A DNA stretch of 41,481 bases from Bacilli bacterium. GTDB lineage: Bacteria > Bacillota > Bacilli > Paenibacillales > NBRC-103111. The translations under genes and the position numbers were made by a program. This document shows positions 1 to 9,990 of the stretch, piece after piece (the first letter of the stretch is position 1; every line of letters starts with the position of its first letter). The notes under the pieces are model-generated. The model was not told where the DNA came from and searched no databases. It worked only from the letters and a program-made list of their open reading frames with translations. The stretch is from NCBI GenBank assembly GCA_028287395.1, contig JAQBPR010000209.1, forward strand, positions 1 to 41,481. Reading direction: 5' to 3'.

Positions 1-707
1 GATTGACCGATTTCATACCCTTGCGCTTTAAGAAATGTATAGGTTAATCCGCCGCCAATGATGATATTGTCTGCAATATTAAGCAGGTTTTCGATGACGC
101 TGATTTTATCTTTAACCTTCGCTCCACCGACAATTGCCGTAAAAGGACGCTCCGGTTTAGTCAATGCTCTTCCAAGCACATCCAATTCTTTTTCCATCAA
201 AAGGCCGGCATATGCGGGCAAAAAGTGGGCGATCCCTTCTGTCGAAGCATGTGCGCGGTGAGCAGCGCCAAATGCGTCATTAACATATAAATCAGCCAGC
301 GCTGCAAAAGACTTCGCCAATTCCGGATCATTCTTTTCTTCTCCAGCATAAAAGCGTACGTTTTCTAACAACAGCACATCGCCATCGTTTAATTTAGCAA
401 CTTCAGCCAGAGCTTCAGCCCCTGCAGCTTCATTAGCTTTAGCAACCGGCTTGCCCAATAGCTCTGAAAGACGTTTAGCGACAGGAGTTAAACGAAGTTC
501 TTCAACGACTTCTCCATTGGGACGCCCCAAATGGCTCGCCAAAATCACTTTTGCTCCGCCAGCGATCAAGAATTGAATGGTCGGCAGCGTTTCACGAATC
601 CGTGTATCATCTGTGATCGCCCCATGCTCTAAAGGCACATTAAAATCCACACGCACAAATACCTTTTTACCTTTAACAGCTAAATCGCGGACACTTTTCT
701 TATTCAT
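1..707 (-). CDS. pgk: Phosphoglycerate kinase, 5' part (runs off the window)
   Basis: Converts 1,3-bisphosphoglycerate and ADP to 3-phosphoglycerate and ATP in cytoplasmic glycolysis. The N-terminal 235 residues are visible out of the roughly 390-395 usual for the family. The N-terminus carries the substrate-binding signature (VRVDFNVPL) and later the [16 protein letters not shown] and [12 protein letters not shown] blocks typical of Pgk. The ATG at 707 follows a strong AGGAGG ribosome binding site. It is the third gene of cggR-gap-pgk, 117 bp behind gap, so it is expected to be read from the CggR-controlled promoter. The C-terminal nucleotide-binding domain lies outside the window. Identity is secure. 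Confidence 0.97.
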   Translation of the reverse strand, partial: MNKKSVRDLAVKGKKVFVRVDFNVPLEHGAITDDTRIRETLPTIQFLIAGGAKVILASHLGRPNGEVVEELRLTPVAKRLSELLGKPVAKANEAAGAEALAEVAKLNDGDVLLLENVRFYAGEEKNDPELAKSFAALADLYVNDAFGAAHRAHASTEGIAHFLPAYAGLLMEKELDVLGRALTKPERPFTAIVGGAKVKDKISVIENLLNIADNIIIGGGLTYTFLKAQGYEIGQ

Positions 708-723
708 GAATACGTTCCTCCTA

Positions 724-768
724 AAAAATTTGCGTTTTTTGCAAAATTGGCTTCGTAAGCATAACTGA
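724..768. repeat. Dispersed intergenic repeat, diverged copy
   Basis: The gap-pgk spacer holds a TTTTTTGCAAAA hairpin core followed by CTTCGTAAGCATA. The same order (T-run, short loop, A-run, then CTTCGTAAGCATA) occurs in the tandem repeats at 13969-14071 and, inverted and diverged, at 21320-21358. I read it as one member of a small genome-dispersed palindromic repeat family. A second short hairpin (GGAGAA / TTCTCC) lies at 785-800, ahead of it on the transcribed minus strand. It has no T-run, so it may stabilise or process the mRNA rather than end it. Confidence 0.55.
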
Positions 769-824
769 ACTCAACAGGCAAAGAGGAGAATCGCTTCTCC
801 CCTCGCTGTTAATCTATGCTGTTA

Positions 825-1841
<1,017 letters not shown>

Positions 1842-1902
1842 CTAGAAATGTAATATATAGTCAAGACAGGCTCTGGAGCTTGTCAAGATTCAGAAGCAAA
1901 AA

Positions 1903-2925
1903 CTATAAGTGCTTGAGCATTTCCTTCGCTGCAGCCTCATCGGTAACGAGTACGTCATCATGCCCGAAACGCATAACAGCTGCAATACTCTCACCCTTGC
2001 TTTTCCCGCCGGCGACCGCAATCACGGTTTCCGTTTGTTGGATATCTTCAAGCCTTAAGCCCATAGTGGGTATTTTGTGCACAACTAACCCTTTATTATC
2101 AAAATAATAACCGAATGCTTCTGCCAAAGCGCCGTCTTCGCGCAAGCTCTGCACCGTTGCTTCATCCACCTTGCGCCGTTTGGCCATAACCATAGCCTCA
2201 CCTATACCATGTACCACAATGCGTGCTTTGCGAATCACTTTAAGCAATTCATTAATATTCGCATCTTGAATCAAGGATTGATAGGCGTCTTCGCCAAGAT
2301 GATCCGGTACATGCAGTAAACGATATTGACAGTTGGTTTTCTTGGCCATTGTTGATGCAATGGTATTGGCTTGCAATTCTACGCTTTCGCCTAATCCACC
2401 CCGAGCGGGTACAAACCAAATGCCCTTAAATTGTGCAGTTGGTGTTAGATAATGCGCAACAGCCGCTAAAGTTGATCCCCCAGTCACGGCAATGACACCG
2501 TCTCTAGAAACCACCTTTCGCAAAACAGCAGCGCCAGCTCGACCTAATTCTTTTTTGACAAATGGAGAATGGTCTGAGTCACCTGGCACAACAATCACTT
2601 GTGCGATATTAAATCCTTGACGAATACGTTCTTCCAGCTCGGAAAGTCCGAATAAATGCTTAATCATCGGCTCCATCTCTTCAAGCAATTGCAGTCCGGA
2701 ATCTGTAACCCGCATACCCAGACTTTCGATTTCTAAAAGTCCCTGTGCTTTGAGAAAGTCAATCTCTCCACGAAGCACTCGCTCCGTCATATTCATGGCA
2801 CCGGCTAATGTTCGACGCCCGACCACACGCGAAAGCATAATGAGATGTAAAATAGTATACCGCTTTTGCATCACATCGACTAAATCCGGCAGAAGTTGTT
2901 TTTGAATGTCCAGAATTGCGCGCAT
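1903..2925 (-). CDS. cggR: Central glycolytic genes regulator CggR (SorC/DeoR family)
   Basis: Transcriptional repressor of the gap operon that responds to fructose-1,6-bisphosphate. It has 340 residues from the chosen ATG, the same length as B. subtilis CggR. The N-terminal winged-helix DNA-binding domain covers roughly residues 1-90 and includes VGRRTLAGAMNMTERVLRGE. The sugar-phosphate-binding SorC domain follows, with motifs such as AVTGGSTLAAVA and VPARGGLGE. An in-frame extension to 2994 exists, but it would run across the operator, lacks a matching ribosome binding site and has no counterpart in the family. The ATG at 2925 has GGAGTGAG at good spacing. It is first in the operon with gap and pgk and is probably autoregulated. 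Confidence 0.95.
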   Translation of the reverse strand: MRAILDIQKQLLPDLVDVMQKRYTILHLIMLSRVVGRRTLAGAMNMTERVLRGEIDFLKAQGLLEIESLGMRVTDSGLQLLEEMEPMIKHLFGLSELEERIRQGFNIAQVIVVPGDSDHSPFVKKELGRAGAAVLRKVVSRDGVIAVTGGSTLAAVAHYLTPTAQFKGIWFVPARGGLGESVELQANTIASTMAKKTNCQYRLLHVPDHLGEDAYQSLIQDANINELLKVIRKARIVVHGIGEAMVMAKRRKVDEATVQSLREDGALAEAFGYYFDNKGLVVHKIPTMGLRLEDIQQTETVIAVAGGKSKGESIAAVMRFGHDDVLVTDEAAAKEMLKHL

Positions 2926-2949
2926 AATCTCACTCCTGCAAGTGTTTTG

Positions 2950-2985
2950 GACGTAAATTGACCCACATAAACATTTTAAGTCCCA
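2950..2985 (-). promoter_or_regulatory. Putative CggR operator (tandem direct repeat)
   Basis: On the minus strand the sequence reads TGGGAC-N6-TGTT-N4-TGGGTC-N6-CGTC. The described B. subtilis CggR operator is CGGGAC-N6-TGTC-N4-CGGGAC-N6-TGTC. The two 20-bp repeats keep exact spacing and 15 of the 20 fixed bases match. The site lies 25 bp downstream of the likely cggR promoter start and upstream of the cggR ATG, the position used by the roadblock mechanism in B. subtilis. Confidence 0.75.
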
Positions 2986-3017
2986 CTGTGACAAAAAAAG
3001 AAAAACCTTCTATATCT

Positions 3018-3046
3018 AGAATACCTAATCCGTCGTAAAATTGCAA
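3018..3046 (-). promoter_or_regulatory. Sigma-A promoter of cggR-gap-pgk
   Basis: The minus strand carries TTGCAA (3041-3046), a 17-bp spacer and TATTCT (3018-3023). Transcription should start near 3011. The CggR operator follows immediately in the leader. Confidence 0.65.
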
Positions 3047-3271
3047 GCTGTATTGAACGGATTTTTACAGATTTTCCGCACTTGGCGTGCAAACAAATAA
3101 ATTAATATCCTCATTACCATTATTTAGGTAAAAGGATGTGATCTCAAATGCTTGCTTTATAAGATCGGAATTCATGAATGGAATGATGATTCCCGACTTC
3201 TTCCTGATTCGTGGCGATTCTACTGTTCATTTTCCTATCACTGATTATACTATAGCTTGATGCAATGAACA

Positions 3272-3316
3272 CAGGAGAAATCGACGGATATAAGACCTAC
3301 CCGTCGATTTCTCCTG
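3272..3316. repeat. Perfect 16-bp inverted repeat
   Basis: CAGGAGAAATCGACGG (3272-3287) and its exact complement (3301-3316) flank a 13-nt loop. It lies 53 bp past the lipoprotein stop codon. Neither side has a T-run, so it is not a standard intrinsic terminator. It could block 3' exonucleases or be a dispersed palindromic element. Confidence 0.8.
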
Positions 3317-3369
3317 CTAAGTCCTAATTCATGAAACCTCTTTTCCTCATAGTTTTAATTATTTAGCTG

Positions 3370-4086
3370 TCACTCCATTTGCCATCCAGCGTCACTTGTA
3401 CTGCTAAAGCAAGTGATTTGAGTTGCGATATAATCAGTAGGGGGTCCTATTAGAACGAATAATGCCGCGTCTCCTACGGTAATTTGGGATCTATTCGATC
3501 CATATAATGAAACAGAGGTATAAGGCGCTAAATGAATTGTTACGGATTGATCTGTATATTTCATCGCACCGCTTGTAGTGCCATACAAAATTTTCTGAAT
3601 GACCATTTCTTTATCGTTTATCGACTTAACAATACCAGCAAACTGCTGTTCGGACGAAATATCAATCATTTTCTCTGTATCTATAGACATTGTGAAACTA
3701 TCTCCAATAAACAAATCTAGCGTTTCCCCGTCACTTTGCCAGTGATTTGGAGAAACAAAATGCCCATTTGGCAATTTTAACTTTTCTTCTGATTTATGAA
3801 TTTCATCTTCAATTTTTCCTGTGTTCGTGACTGTCTCTACGACGTCTTTAAGAACCACATAGGATGGATCCCCAGTCTGAATAGACTGGATGGTGCCATC
3901 TATTTGAGGCGGAACTACTGCCATTCCATTTTTCGGGATAATATTAGCGTTACTCACCAAGGCGCCTTGAGGTGTTGATGAAGCAGTAGAGCACCCTGCT
4001 AAAGTAGTACAAATGATCATTGTTATAAGTATAGTCGTCCATCGTCCCATACTTTTATTAAAATTAATTAGAATGGCTTCTTGCAT
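3370..4086 (-). CDS. Putative lipoprotein of unknown function
   Basis: 238 residues from the chosen ATG. A signal peptide with hydrophobic core TTILITMIICTTLAG ends in the lipobox LAGC, so the mature protein should be lipid-anchored on the outer face of the membrane. The rest is hydrophilic, beta-strand rich and without a motif I recognise; phrases such as DGTIQSIQTGD and GIVKSINDKEMVIQKI suggest repeated small beta domains. The ATG at 4086 has GGAG eight bases upstream. A later ATG at 4050 starts closer to the signal core but lacks a ribosome binding site. A longer in-frame reading to 4200 also exists but looks like untranslated leader. It lies downstream of, and probably with, the YcdB/SLH gene. 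Confidence 0.75.
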   Translation of the reverse strand: MQEAILINFNKSMGRWTTILITMIICTTLAGCSTASSTPQGALVSNANIIPKNGMAVVPPQIDGTIQSIQTGDPSYVVLKDVVETVTNTGKIEDEIHKSEEKLKLPNGHFVSPNHWQSDGETLDLFIGDSFTMSIDTEKMIDISSEQQFAGIVKSINDKEMVIQKILYGTTSGAMKYTDQSVTIHLAPYTSVSLYGSNRSQITVGDAALFVLIGPPTDYIATQITCFSSTSDAGWQME

Positions 4087-4233
4087 TAGCACATCTCCAA
4101 CCATTACTGTCTTATTGACAAACCGAACCATGTGATAAAGCGGATTAGCCCGCACAAACGCCAGTAATCTTTGGTCATCGTGACCACCGCTAATTCCCAT
4201 AAAATGGCTGGGAATGGGGTAAACAGTAGTGTT

Positions 4234-6612
4234 TCACATAATTTTTTGATCCAATTTACCTTGTAAATATACGAGCCTCATGATGACTGATGCAGCTTGA
4301 GCCTTTGAAACCTTATCTTGCGGTTTAAATGCCCCGTCTATTCCAACCAACAGCCCCAGCTTGGTCACCAGCGTTACTGCACCTTTATTCGTAATTTGTG
4401 CCGAATCACTGAAATCCAGCGGCAATTTATCTTCTAAAACTGCTGCTATTTTAGCATACTTCAGCATATGAACAAGTAAATCAGCAAGCTTTTCTCGTGT
4501 TAAAATTTGCTCCGGCTGCAGCATTGGTGTCTGCTTTGGATCAAGCCATTTCATCTGAATAAACATTTGAGAAGCCGCGTAGAAAGGACTTTTATCCGTT
4601 ATATCTTTAAAGCCAATTGTATTATTTGCCGCATTCTTATTAAAGGTGTATTGTCCGGCATATTGCGGATTTCCCGCTAACGCAATGGCATTCATCCATT
4701 CTCCTAAACTAATCGACGCATCGGGATTCAATTGTCCTGCTTCATCTACAGTGAAAAGGGAATACTGCACCATCGTCTCCAATTCCTTCTGCGCCCAATG
4801 TCCATCAATGTCTTTTGGCATATGGATCAAATTCTGATCGGACAGGCCTGCATAAGTTGCTCGCATTTCCCCATCCGCCGCATCAATTATATAACCGTTT
4901 TTCATAATGTCTTTATTGATACGCTGATAGATCAGTTTAATAAAAGGTGTTAAATAGGCCGAATTCGAATAGTAGCCGCCAATCGACTTATACTGTAATT
5001 GTTCCATGGTAGCAATCCTATATTTTTTTGTTGCGTCTTCTTTGGAAATATTCGCTTTAAGCTGCTTTACTTTAGCTTCCAAGTCCGCTGTACGCGAACA
5101 ATGATAACCTATAAGCTTACCCGATGCATCAAGACTTATCGATACGACATCCCCAGTTACTGGCATCTTGTTGAAAAATCTTTGAAATTGAAAGCTAAAC
5201 GTTGGATTCGTTTCATTGGGTACCTTTGTCGGATCTGTTACATTCAATTTTAATTCTTCCGCTGCATTTGGATATAACAAATTAACCGTTGCCAAGGCCT
5301 TTTCCAATGCGGCATCATGCGAAATGACCTTTGCAGGATCTATCTTATCTTCGGTTTTGCTCCATGACGGACCATAAGATTCCCCTTGGAAATCCATAAT
5401 TTGACCTGTCATAGCATTTACGGTTGCATTCGTTTGTTTACCGCCGAATGCAGTGTTGGGGGTTTGCTCTGTCCAATATAAGTTCCACATTTGTTGGCTC
5501 ATATCATTCCAATAGGTATTTAGATTTTGACTCATTAATTTTCGCTCGCTTGGGATCTCGAAAACCCCCTTAACAAGTCCCTCAGCTTGTTCTGCTGTTA
5601 ATTGCTGATCTTCTCCATTTCCCGTTGTTGGGACAAAAAGTTTATCCTGCTTCGGAACTTCACTAAATTGTGCGCCATTTGAATGGATTGTATCGCCTGA
5701 AGAATTAATAAAATCTCCTGTTTGCGCATCGATCGATACATCTTCACTTAATTGTGGAGCCCATCCAAGAAACCAATCTTTTACATTCGCATAGGGTTGA
5801 TAAACGGGGATATATTGTAGTTCAAGTTCAGTTCCAGCCTCGTATTGATCTGTCGCTTCTTGCAAACTGATTTTAGGAACAGCGGAAGGATAAGCTGCTG
5901 CAGCTTTATTACGCGAGTAACTTGTCACTTCTCCATTGCCATTCAGCGAAACCATAATGGATTCATTGGGACTAATGACCCCATTCATTTTCACATTAAA
6001 GTAAAAGTCGTAACGTACGGGTCCAAACAGAGCTTGACTGGAAAAACGCATTTGGTCGGTCATTTGCAAATCATCCAGCGGGACAGCAGGTGAAGCCTTC
6101 TGAATAAACTCTTTTGCCAGCTGCTGAGCTTGCTCTTTAGAATATTTAGGTGGATAGTAACCGACATTATCTTCATCCAACGGGTAATTTAGATATATGT
6201 TTAATAGCTCACCGGTAAGTGAATCTACCGTGCTATTCACACTATAACCGTTGTTGCCAAATGAAAAATTCCAATTGATGTTCCATACGTTTGGATTTTG
6301 AACCGGATATGTATTACCGCCGCCCAGCTGGACATTATCTGCTTTGGCATCTTTAAAAATAGGAAAAAGAGCTTTCACTTTTTCAACGGCCTGCTCTTTA
6401 GTGATCTTGGGTTCTGCTAGCATCGGCGCATTCGGGTCTTGTACAGAACTCGGTGTACCCTGAGTATCCACCGCAGCGGAAGTTGAAGTTGCAGTTACAG
6501 CCACTGTGCTTCCATCGGCATAAGCCATAGATTGTAAAAGCAGCAGGCTCAATACTGAAATCATCGCTACCTTTCGTTTGATCTTTCTACGCTGTTCATT
6601 ATCCATTTCCAC
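4234..6612 (-). CDS. Secreted YcdB/YcdC-domain protein with C-terminal SLH repeats
   Basis: 792 residues starting at a GTG with AAAGGATG upstream. An N-terminal signal peptide (basic stretch RRKIKRK, then VAMISVLSLLLLQSMAYA) directs export. Roughly residues 70-590 are built from repeated PepSY-like units of the YcdB/YcdC type (for example KEQAVEKVKALFP, KEQAQQLAKEFI, AEQAEGLVKGVF, DAALEKALATVNLLYP). Roughly residues 600-790 form three S-layer-homology repeats: KDIDGHWAQKELETM, FKDITDKSPFYAASQMF and LDFSDSAQITNKGAVTLV. SLH domains bind pyruvylated secondary wall polymer, so the protein is probably wall-anchored. The catalytic or binding role of YcdB domains is not established. Confidence 0.88.
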   Translation of the reverse strand: MEMDNEQRRKIKRKVAMISVLSLLLLQSMAYADGSTVAVTATSTSAAVDTQGTPSSVQDPNAPMLAEPKITKEQAVEKVKALFPIFKDAKADNVQLGGGNTYPVQNPNVWNINWNFSFGNNGYSVNSTVDSLTGELLNIYLNYPLDEDNVGYYPPKYSKEQAQQLAKEFIQKASPAVPLDDLQMTDQMRFSSQALFGPVRYDFYFNVKMNGVISPNESIMVSLNGNGEVTSYSRNKAAAAYPSAVPKISLQEATDQYEAGTELELQYIPVYQPYANVKDWFLGWAPQLSEDVSIDAQTGDFINSSGDTIHSNGAQFSEVPKQDKLFVPTTGNGEDQQLTAEQAEGLVKGVFEIPSERKLMSQNLNTYWNDMSQQMWNLYWTEQTPNTAFGGKQTNATVNAMTGQIMDFQGESYGPSWSKTEDKIDPAKVISHDAALEKALATVNLLYPNAAEELKLNVTDPTKVPNETNPTFSFQFQRFFNKMPVTGDVVSISLDASGKLIGYHCSRTADLEAKVKQLKANISKEDATKKYRIATMEQLQYKSIGGYYSNSAYLTPFIKLIYQRINKDIMKNGYIIDAADGEMRATYAGLSDQNLIHMPKDIDGHWAQKELETMVQYSLFTVDEAGQLNPDASISLGEWMNAIALAGNPQYAGQYTFNKNAANNTIGFKDITDKSPFYAASQMFIQMKWLDPKQTPMLQPEQILTREKLADLLVHMLKYAKIAAVLEDKLPLDFSDSAQITNKGAVTLVTKLGLLVGIDGAFKPQDKVSKAQAASVIMRLVYLQGKLDQKIM

Positions 6613-6696
6613 CTAATCGCATCCTTTTTCGTTAATTACAAGTAGTTGCCCTGTACATAACCATACGAATCAGACTTCCAAAAGTTCCGTTTTTTA

Positions 6697-7431
6697 CTAA
6701 TTTTTTCGAGGCTGCTCTACTAATCTTGCCGGATAGTCGGTAATAATACCCGAAACGCCGTATTCTACCATTTTGCGAAATTCTTCTAATGAATTCACTG
6801 TATACGGAAATGTTCTAATTCCTAAAGCCTTCGCTTTTTGCACATCTTCCTTTTCAATCAATTGATAATGGGGATGAATTGAAAACACATCGACACCTAA
6901 TTGATTCGCATAACCAGCATGGTCCACCAAATTCGCTGCATATAAAAGACCTATCTTTACTTTAGGCTCCATTTTTTTTATACGTTGGAGGCACTTATGG
7001 TCAAATGAAGAAATGACGACATTTTCCATTCTTTTTCTTTTTCGCAGAAAATCGATTAGCTGTGTCTCCATTCGCCCATGATAGGCGTATTTTATTTCCA
7101 CATTAATTAGGATGCCATCCGGCACTTGATCAAATACTTCTGCTAGTAGAGGCACAGTTTCACCCAAATATTGTTCTGAAAACCAACTTCCGGCATCGTA
7201 ACGTTTGATCTCCACGACTTCTTTCTCAAAAATATATCCTTGACCATTGGTAGTGCGGTCTAGAGTTGCATCATGACAAACGACAATTTCCCCTTCTTTG
7301 CTCAAATGTACATCCAGCTCAATCCCTTCCGCACCTTGCTTCAACGCCAATTGAAAAGAAACCATCGTATTCTCAGGTGCTTCACCCGCCGCTCCACGAT
7401 GTCCAATTACCATAGTTTTATGATTACTCAT
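6697..7431 (-). CDS. Glycerophosphodiester phosphodiesterase
   Basis: Hydrolyses glycerophosphodiesters such as glycerophosphocholine to glycerol-3-phosphate and an alcohol. 244 residues, a compact GDPD TIM barrel. The signature residues are all present: IGHRGAAGEAPENT (HRG and E/N), IELDVHLSKEGEIVVCHD (metal-binding E/D and catalytic His) and RTTNGQG. There is no signal peptide, so it is probably cytoplasmic and UgpQ-like rather than the secreted GlpQ type. The ATG has GGAGG upstream. It is separated from its minus-strand neighbours by 84 bp and faces the plus-strand gene at 7546 divergently. Confidence 0.93.
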   Translation of the reverse strand: MSNHKTMVIGHRGAAGEAPENTMVSFQLALKQGAEGIELDVHLSKEGEIVVCHDATLDRTTNGQGYIFEKEVVEIKRYDAGSWFSEQYLGETVPLLAEVFDQVPDGILINVEIKYAYHGRMETQLIDFLRKRKRMENVVISSFDHKCLQRIKKMEPKVKIGLLYAANLVDHAGYANQLGVDVFSIHPHYQLIEKEDVQKAKALGIRTFPYTVNSLEEFRKMVEYGVSGIITDYPARLVEQPRKN

Positions 7432-7545
7432 CTTTTCCTCCGTATGTACTCATTTTTAAAGATTAGCTCAATTTCTAAATTTCTTGAAACATTGCTCAAA
7501 ACAGAGCGTATTCATTAGTAACATAATTCAAGGAGTGGATATAGT

Positions 7546-7773
7546 ATGTTATTGTTTAACTTGATCCCTTTCATTTTCATCATTCTCGGTTTGTTAAATA
7601 TTATCTATCCCAAAGCATCCTGGTATATGAGATATGGTTGGCAGTTTAAAAATGCTGAACCGAGCAATGCTGCACTTGTCATGTCGAGAATAGGCGGGGT
7701 CTTCGCGATTTTAATCGGATTATTTATATTATTCTCAGGTATTCTTCGAATCGGAGGCTCATTTGGCTTCTAA
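7546..7773 (+). CDS. Small membrane protein, DUF6199-like
   Basis: 75 residues with two hydrophobic helices (about residues 2-20 and 48-68) joined by a polar loop with NIIYPKASW and YGWQFKNAEPS. This pattern matches the DUF6199 family as I know it; no function is established. A good ribosome binding site (AAGGAGTGG) precedes the ATG. It is transcribed divergently from the phosphodiesterase. The 290-bp stretch that follows, to the DUF2339 gene start, is AT-rich and shows no gene. Confidence 0.8.
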   Translation: MLLFNLIPFIFIILGLLNIIYPKASWYMRYGWQFKNAEPSNAALVMSRIGGVFAILIGLFILFSGILRIGGSFGF

Positions 7774-8062
7774 TCATCGAACTCTTTGGCATATCCCCAA
7801 AAAAAAATTACTTTCTTATCCGTTAGATAATTTAATGTTCCTTAGAATATCCATCACTTTTTCCTCATTCTTGTTGAAGAACTCCAAACTCATGTTCACC
7901 AACTCTTTATTTCAAAACTTGTTCATTTTATTCTAGCTCCTTCAAGCTGGATTTTCTACATTTTTCTAGTATTTCTCAACAAGAACTTGTATAATTTTAG
8001 CAAATAAGCAGGAACAGCATTTCATGGAGGTATTGATTCATTTTATAGTGGGAGGCGTTTCT

Positions 8063-9736
8063 ATGGATTTGGATTTACGTGTTGAAGCCCTTGAAAAGAA
8101 GATCAAACATCTCGAATACCAACTAAGCACCCTGCTTGAAAAAGAAAATAAGCCTCCAGAGCATCAAACGCGTACGACAAACATATCTCCTGAAATCATT
8201 GAACATATGGCGCAGCAGCTTGATAATGGTGTACATAAACAGGTGGAACAGCCCGCACCCCCCAAAGACTGGGAGCATCTGATTGCCCGCGTATGGCTTC
8301 CGCGAATATTTATTGTTGTGTTCCTGCTCGGCGTCTTGTGGGGATTTACCGCTGCAGTTAATGCCGGGATTATTACACAGCCTATACGCTGCATATTAGG
8401 CATCGTCGTTGCTGGAATCATGTATTGGCAGGGGGAAGCACAAATTCGCCGCAATCGTATAGCTCTAGGGCAAGTGCTGCTCGGAGGCTCCATCGGTGTT
8501 CTGATCCTTTCCTTATTTGCCGCACACATGCTGTTTGGATTGATCCCATCTGGATTCGCATTTCTGCTATATGTAGTTTCTATAGGTTTAAGTGTTTATA
8601 CCGCACTTCACCATCGCTCACAAGCCTTGATGATCATTACATTACTGGCTGGTTATTTGGTGCCTTTTTTAGTGGACACTGCAAAACCTAACGTTTGGAT
8701 ATTTGCGGGTTATGAGGCTCTATTTTCGATCGCAATGATCTTATTATCATTACGCTACTCATTCCAAGCAGCATATTTTATAGCATTCGGCGTTTTACAT
8801 CTCCCTTTACTCGTTGGATTGATCAATGGGAACGAATCGGAAAATCGAGCTGCAATCATTATTGCGGTATTTCTGCAGCACATCCTTCTCTATATGTTGT
8901 CTACCTTCAAATCCAAGGACAGCCCAAAGCATATTACACTTTATATGAGCTTTGGCCTTCTTGCCGCGTGGATGTACGGGTTATATGGCGATTCAACCGA
9001 TAGGGTGACGTATGAATGGATGATCGCTTTCTGGTCTCTCTTGTATAGCGCAACTGCTTTATGGCTGTTTAGTCAAAAGAAAGCTTTCTCCGTTTACCTG
9101 TCCATAGCCACATTCGGCTGGTTCCTATGGCTGATCTACGTGCTGCATTCCGACCAAGTTTCTGCAGCGATCTTGGTTGAAGGTACAATCGCGCTCTGTT
9201 TAGGAATCAAGCTGAATAGCAAGCTGCAGCAAATTACAGGAACCTTTGCTTACTTAATTGGCATAAGCAGTGTGCTGCTTCATCCCATTCAGGAAATTTT
9301 CTCAGCGGAGTCGTTCGCTTGGCTTGTGCTTGTGGCATCAATAGGCAGTTTATATGTATTCTCACATATAACGCTTGAAGAAAGTCGAGGCAAGTCCGAA
9401 CTCAAACTCCTATTGTTGTGGTCTGAGTCGATTCTCTGCCTCATATTTATCACGCAGATTACCAATGTTCTGACCCGAACGTTGACCATTGATTATCAAC
9501 ATTTAGTTCTCTCCGCAGTTTGGGCCGTATACGCGATTTTAGTAATCATTATTGGCCTGACAATTAAAAAGCCCAAAGTAAGGCTTGCCGGGATTTTATT
9601 CTTATTCGTTACCTTGGTAAAAATCATATTCATTGATCTGCCTGACGTTTCCACAGCGATTCGCGCCATCCTGTTTATCGGACTTGGGTCGATCGGGGTC
9701 GCTGTTTCAAGATTATTTTATAAGTTCAAAGGTTAA
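8063..9736 (+). CDS. DUF2339-family polytopic membrane protein
   Basis: 557 residues. Residues about 1-35 form a heptad-like coiled coil (LDLRVEALEKKIKHLEYQL). A polar linker follows, and from about residue 75 there is a long run of transmembrane helices (about 14-16). ARVWLPRIFIVVFLLGVLWG marks the start of the DUF2339 core. Function is unknown; the coiled coil suggests oligomerisation or a cytoplasmic partner. The ATG at 8063 has GGGAGG seven bases upstream. An in-frame ATG at 8024 would add 13 residues but leave that site inside the gene. It appears to be a single-gene unit. Confidence 0.88.
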   Translation: MDLDLRVEALEKKIKHLEYQLSTLLEKENKPPEHQTRTTNISPEIIEHMAQQLDNGVHKQVEQPAPPKDWEHLIARVWLPRIFIVVFLLGVLWGFTAAVNAGIITQPIRCILGIVVAGIMYWQGEAQIRRNRIALGQVLLGGSIGVLILSLFAAHMLFGLIPSGFAFLLYVVSIGLSVYTALHHRSQALMIITLLAGYLVPFLVDTAKPNVWIFAGYEALFSIAMILLSLRYSFQAAYFIAFGVLHLPLLVGLINGNESENRAAIIIAVFLQHILLYMLSTFKSKDSPKHITLYMSFGLLAAWMYGLYGDSTDRVTYEWMIAFWSLLYSATALWLFSQKKAFSVYLSIATFGWFLWLIYVLHSDQVSAAILVEGTIALCLGIKLNSKLQQITGTFAYLIGISSVLLHPIQEIFSAESFAWLVLVASIGSLYVFSHITLEESRGKSELKLLLLWSESILCLIFITQITNVLTRTLTIDYQHLVLSAVWAVYAILVIIIGLTIKKPKVRLAGILFLFVTLVKIIFIDLPDVSTAIRAILFIGLGSIGVAVSRLFYKFKG

Positions 9737-9845
9737 ATCGAATCCCGTGCCTAAAACCCAAACTTGTCCTTTATTCATCGCTTGCTTTTCGCTATGACAT
9801 ATCATATAATAATTTTTGCTTGCAGCAATGAGCTTAGGCCTTTGT

Positions 9846-9920
9846 GCGCCCATGGTCAAATGGATATGACGTAGGCCTCCGAAGCCTGAGATTGAGGTTC
9901 AATTCCTCATGGGCGCGCCA
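9846..9920 (+). tRNA. tRNA-Arg (anticodon CCG)
   Basis: The acceptor stem GCGCCCA pairs with TGGGCGC, the discriminator is G and CCA is encoded (9918-9920). The anticodon stem TAGGC/GCCTG (with a terminal T-G wobble) encloses loop CTCCGAA, giving anticodon CCG. The T-arm is TGAGG-TTCAATT-CCTCA. It is an isolated gene between the DUF2339 gene and clpP. Confidence 0.93.
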
Positions 9921-9939
9921 TATTAGCTGAACCGGCAGG

Positions 9940-9962
9940 TCAGTTCTCGAACTGATTTTTTT
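9940..9962 (+). terminator. Intrinsic terminator after tRNA-Arg
   Basis: The stem TCAGTT / AACTGA with loop CTCG is followed directly by seven T residues. It separates the tRNA-Arg transcript from the clpP promoter. Confidence 0.85.
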
Positions 9963-9973
9963 ATCGAAAATAA

Positions 9974-9990
9974 TTTGACCTTTCTTGACC
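9974..9990 (+). promoter_or_regulatory. CtsR operator upstream of clpP
   Basis: TTTGACC-TTT-CTTGACC is the complement of the CtsR heptad direct repeat (GGTCAAA-N3-GGTCAAA) with a single mismatch. It overlaps the -35 box of the clpP promoter, the usual repressing position. CtsR is the class III heat-shock repressor of Firmicutes. Confidence 0.85.

Larger units (their letters stand above)
2926..3369. other. 444-bp non-coding region between cggR and the lipoprotein gene
   Basis: The cggR-proximal third holds the promoter and operator. The part next to the lipoprotein gene holds a 16-bp inverted repeat. Between about 3050 and 3270 I see AT-rich sequence with only a weak palindrome (TCGGAAT ... 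ATTCCCGA) and no plausible gene. Confidence 0.6.

Noticed and set aside
4087-4200. 38-residue N-terminal extension of the lipoprotein
   Set aside because: It would bury the lipoprotein signal peptide inside the protein, and has no ribosome binding site.
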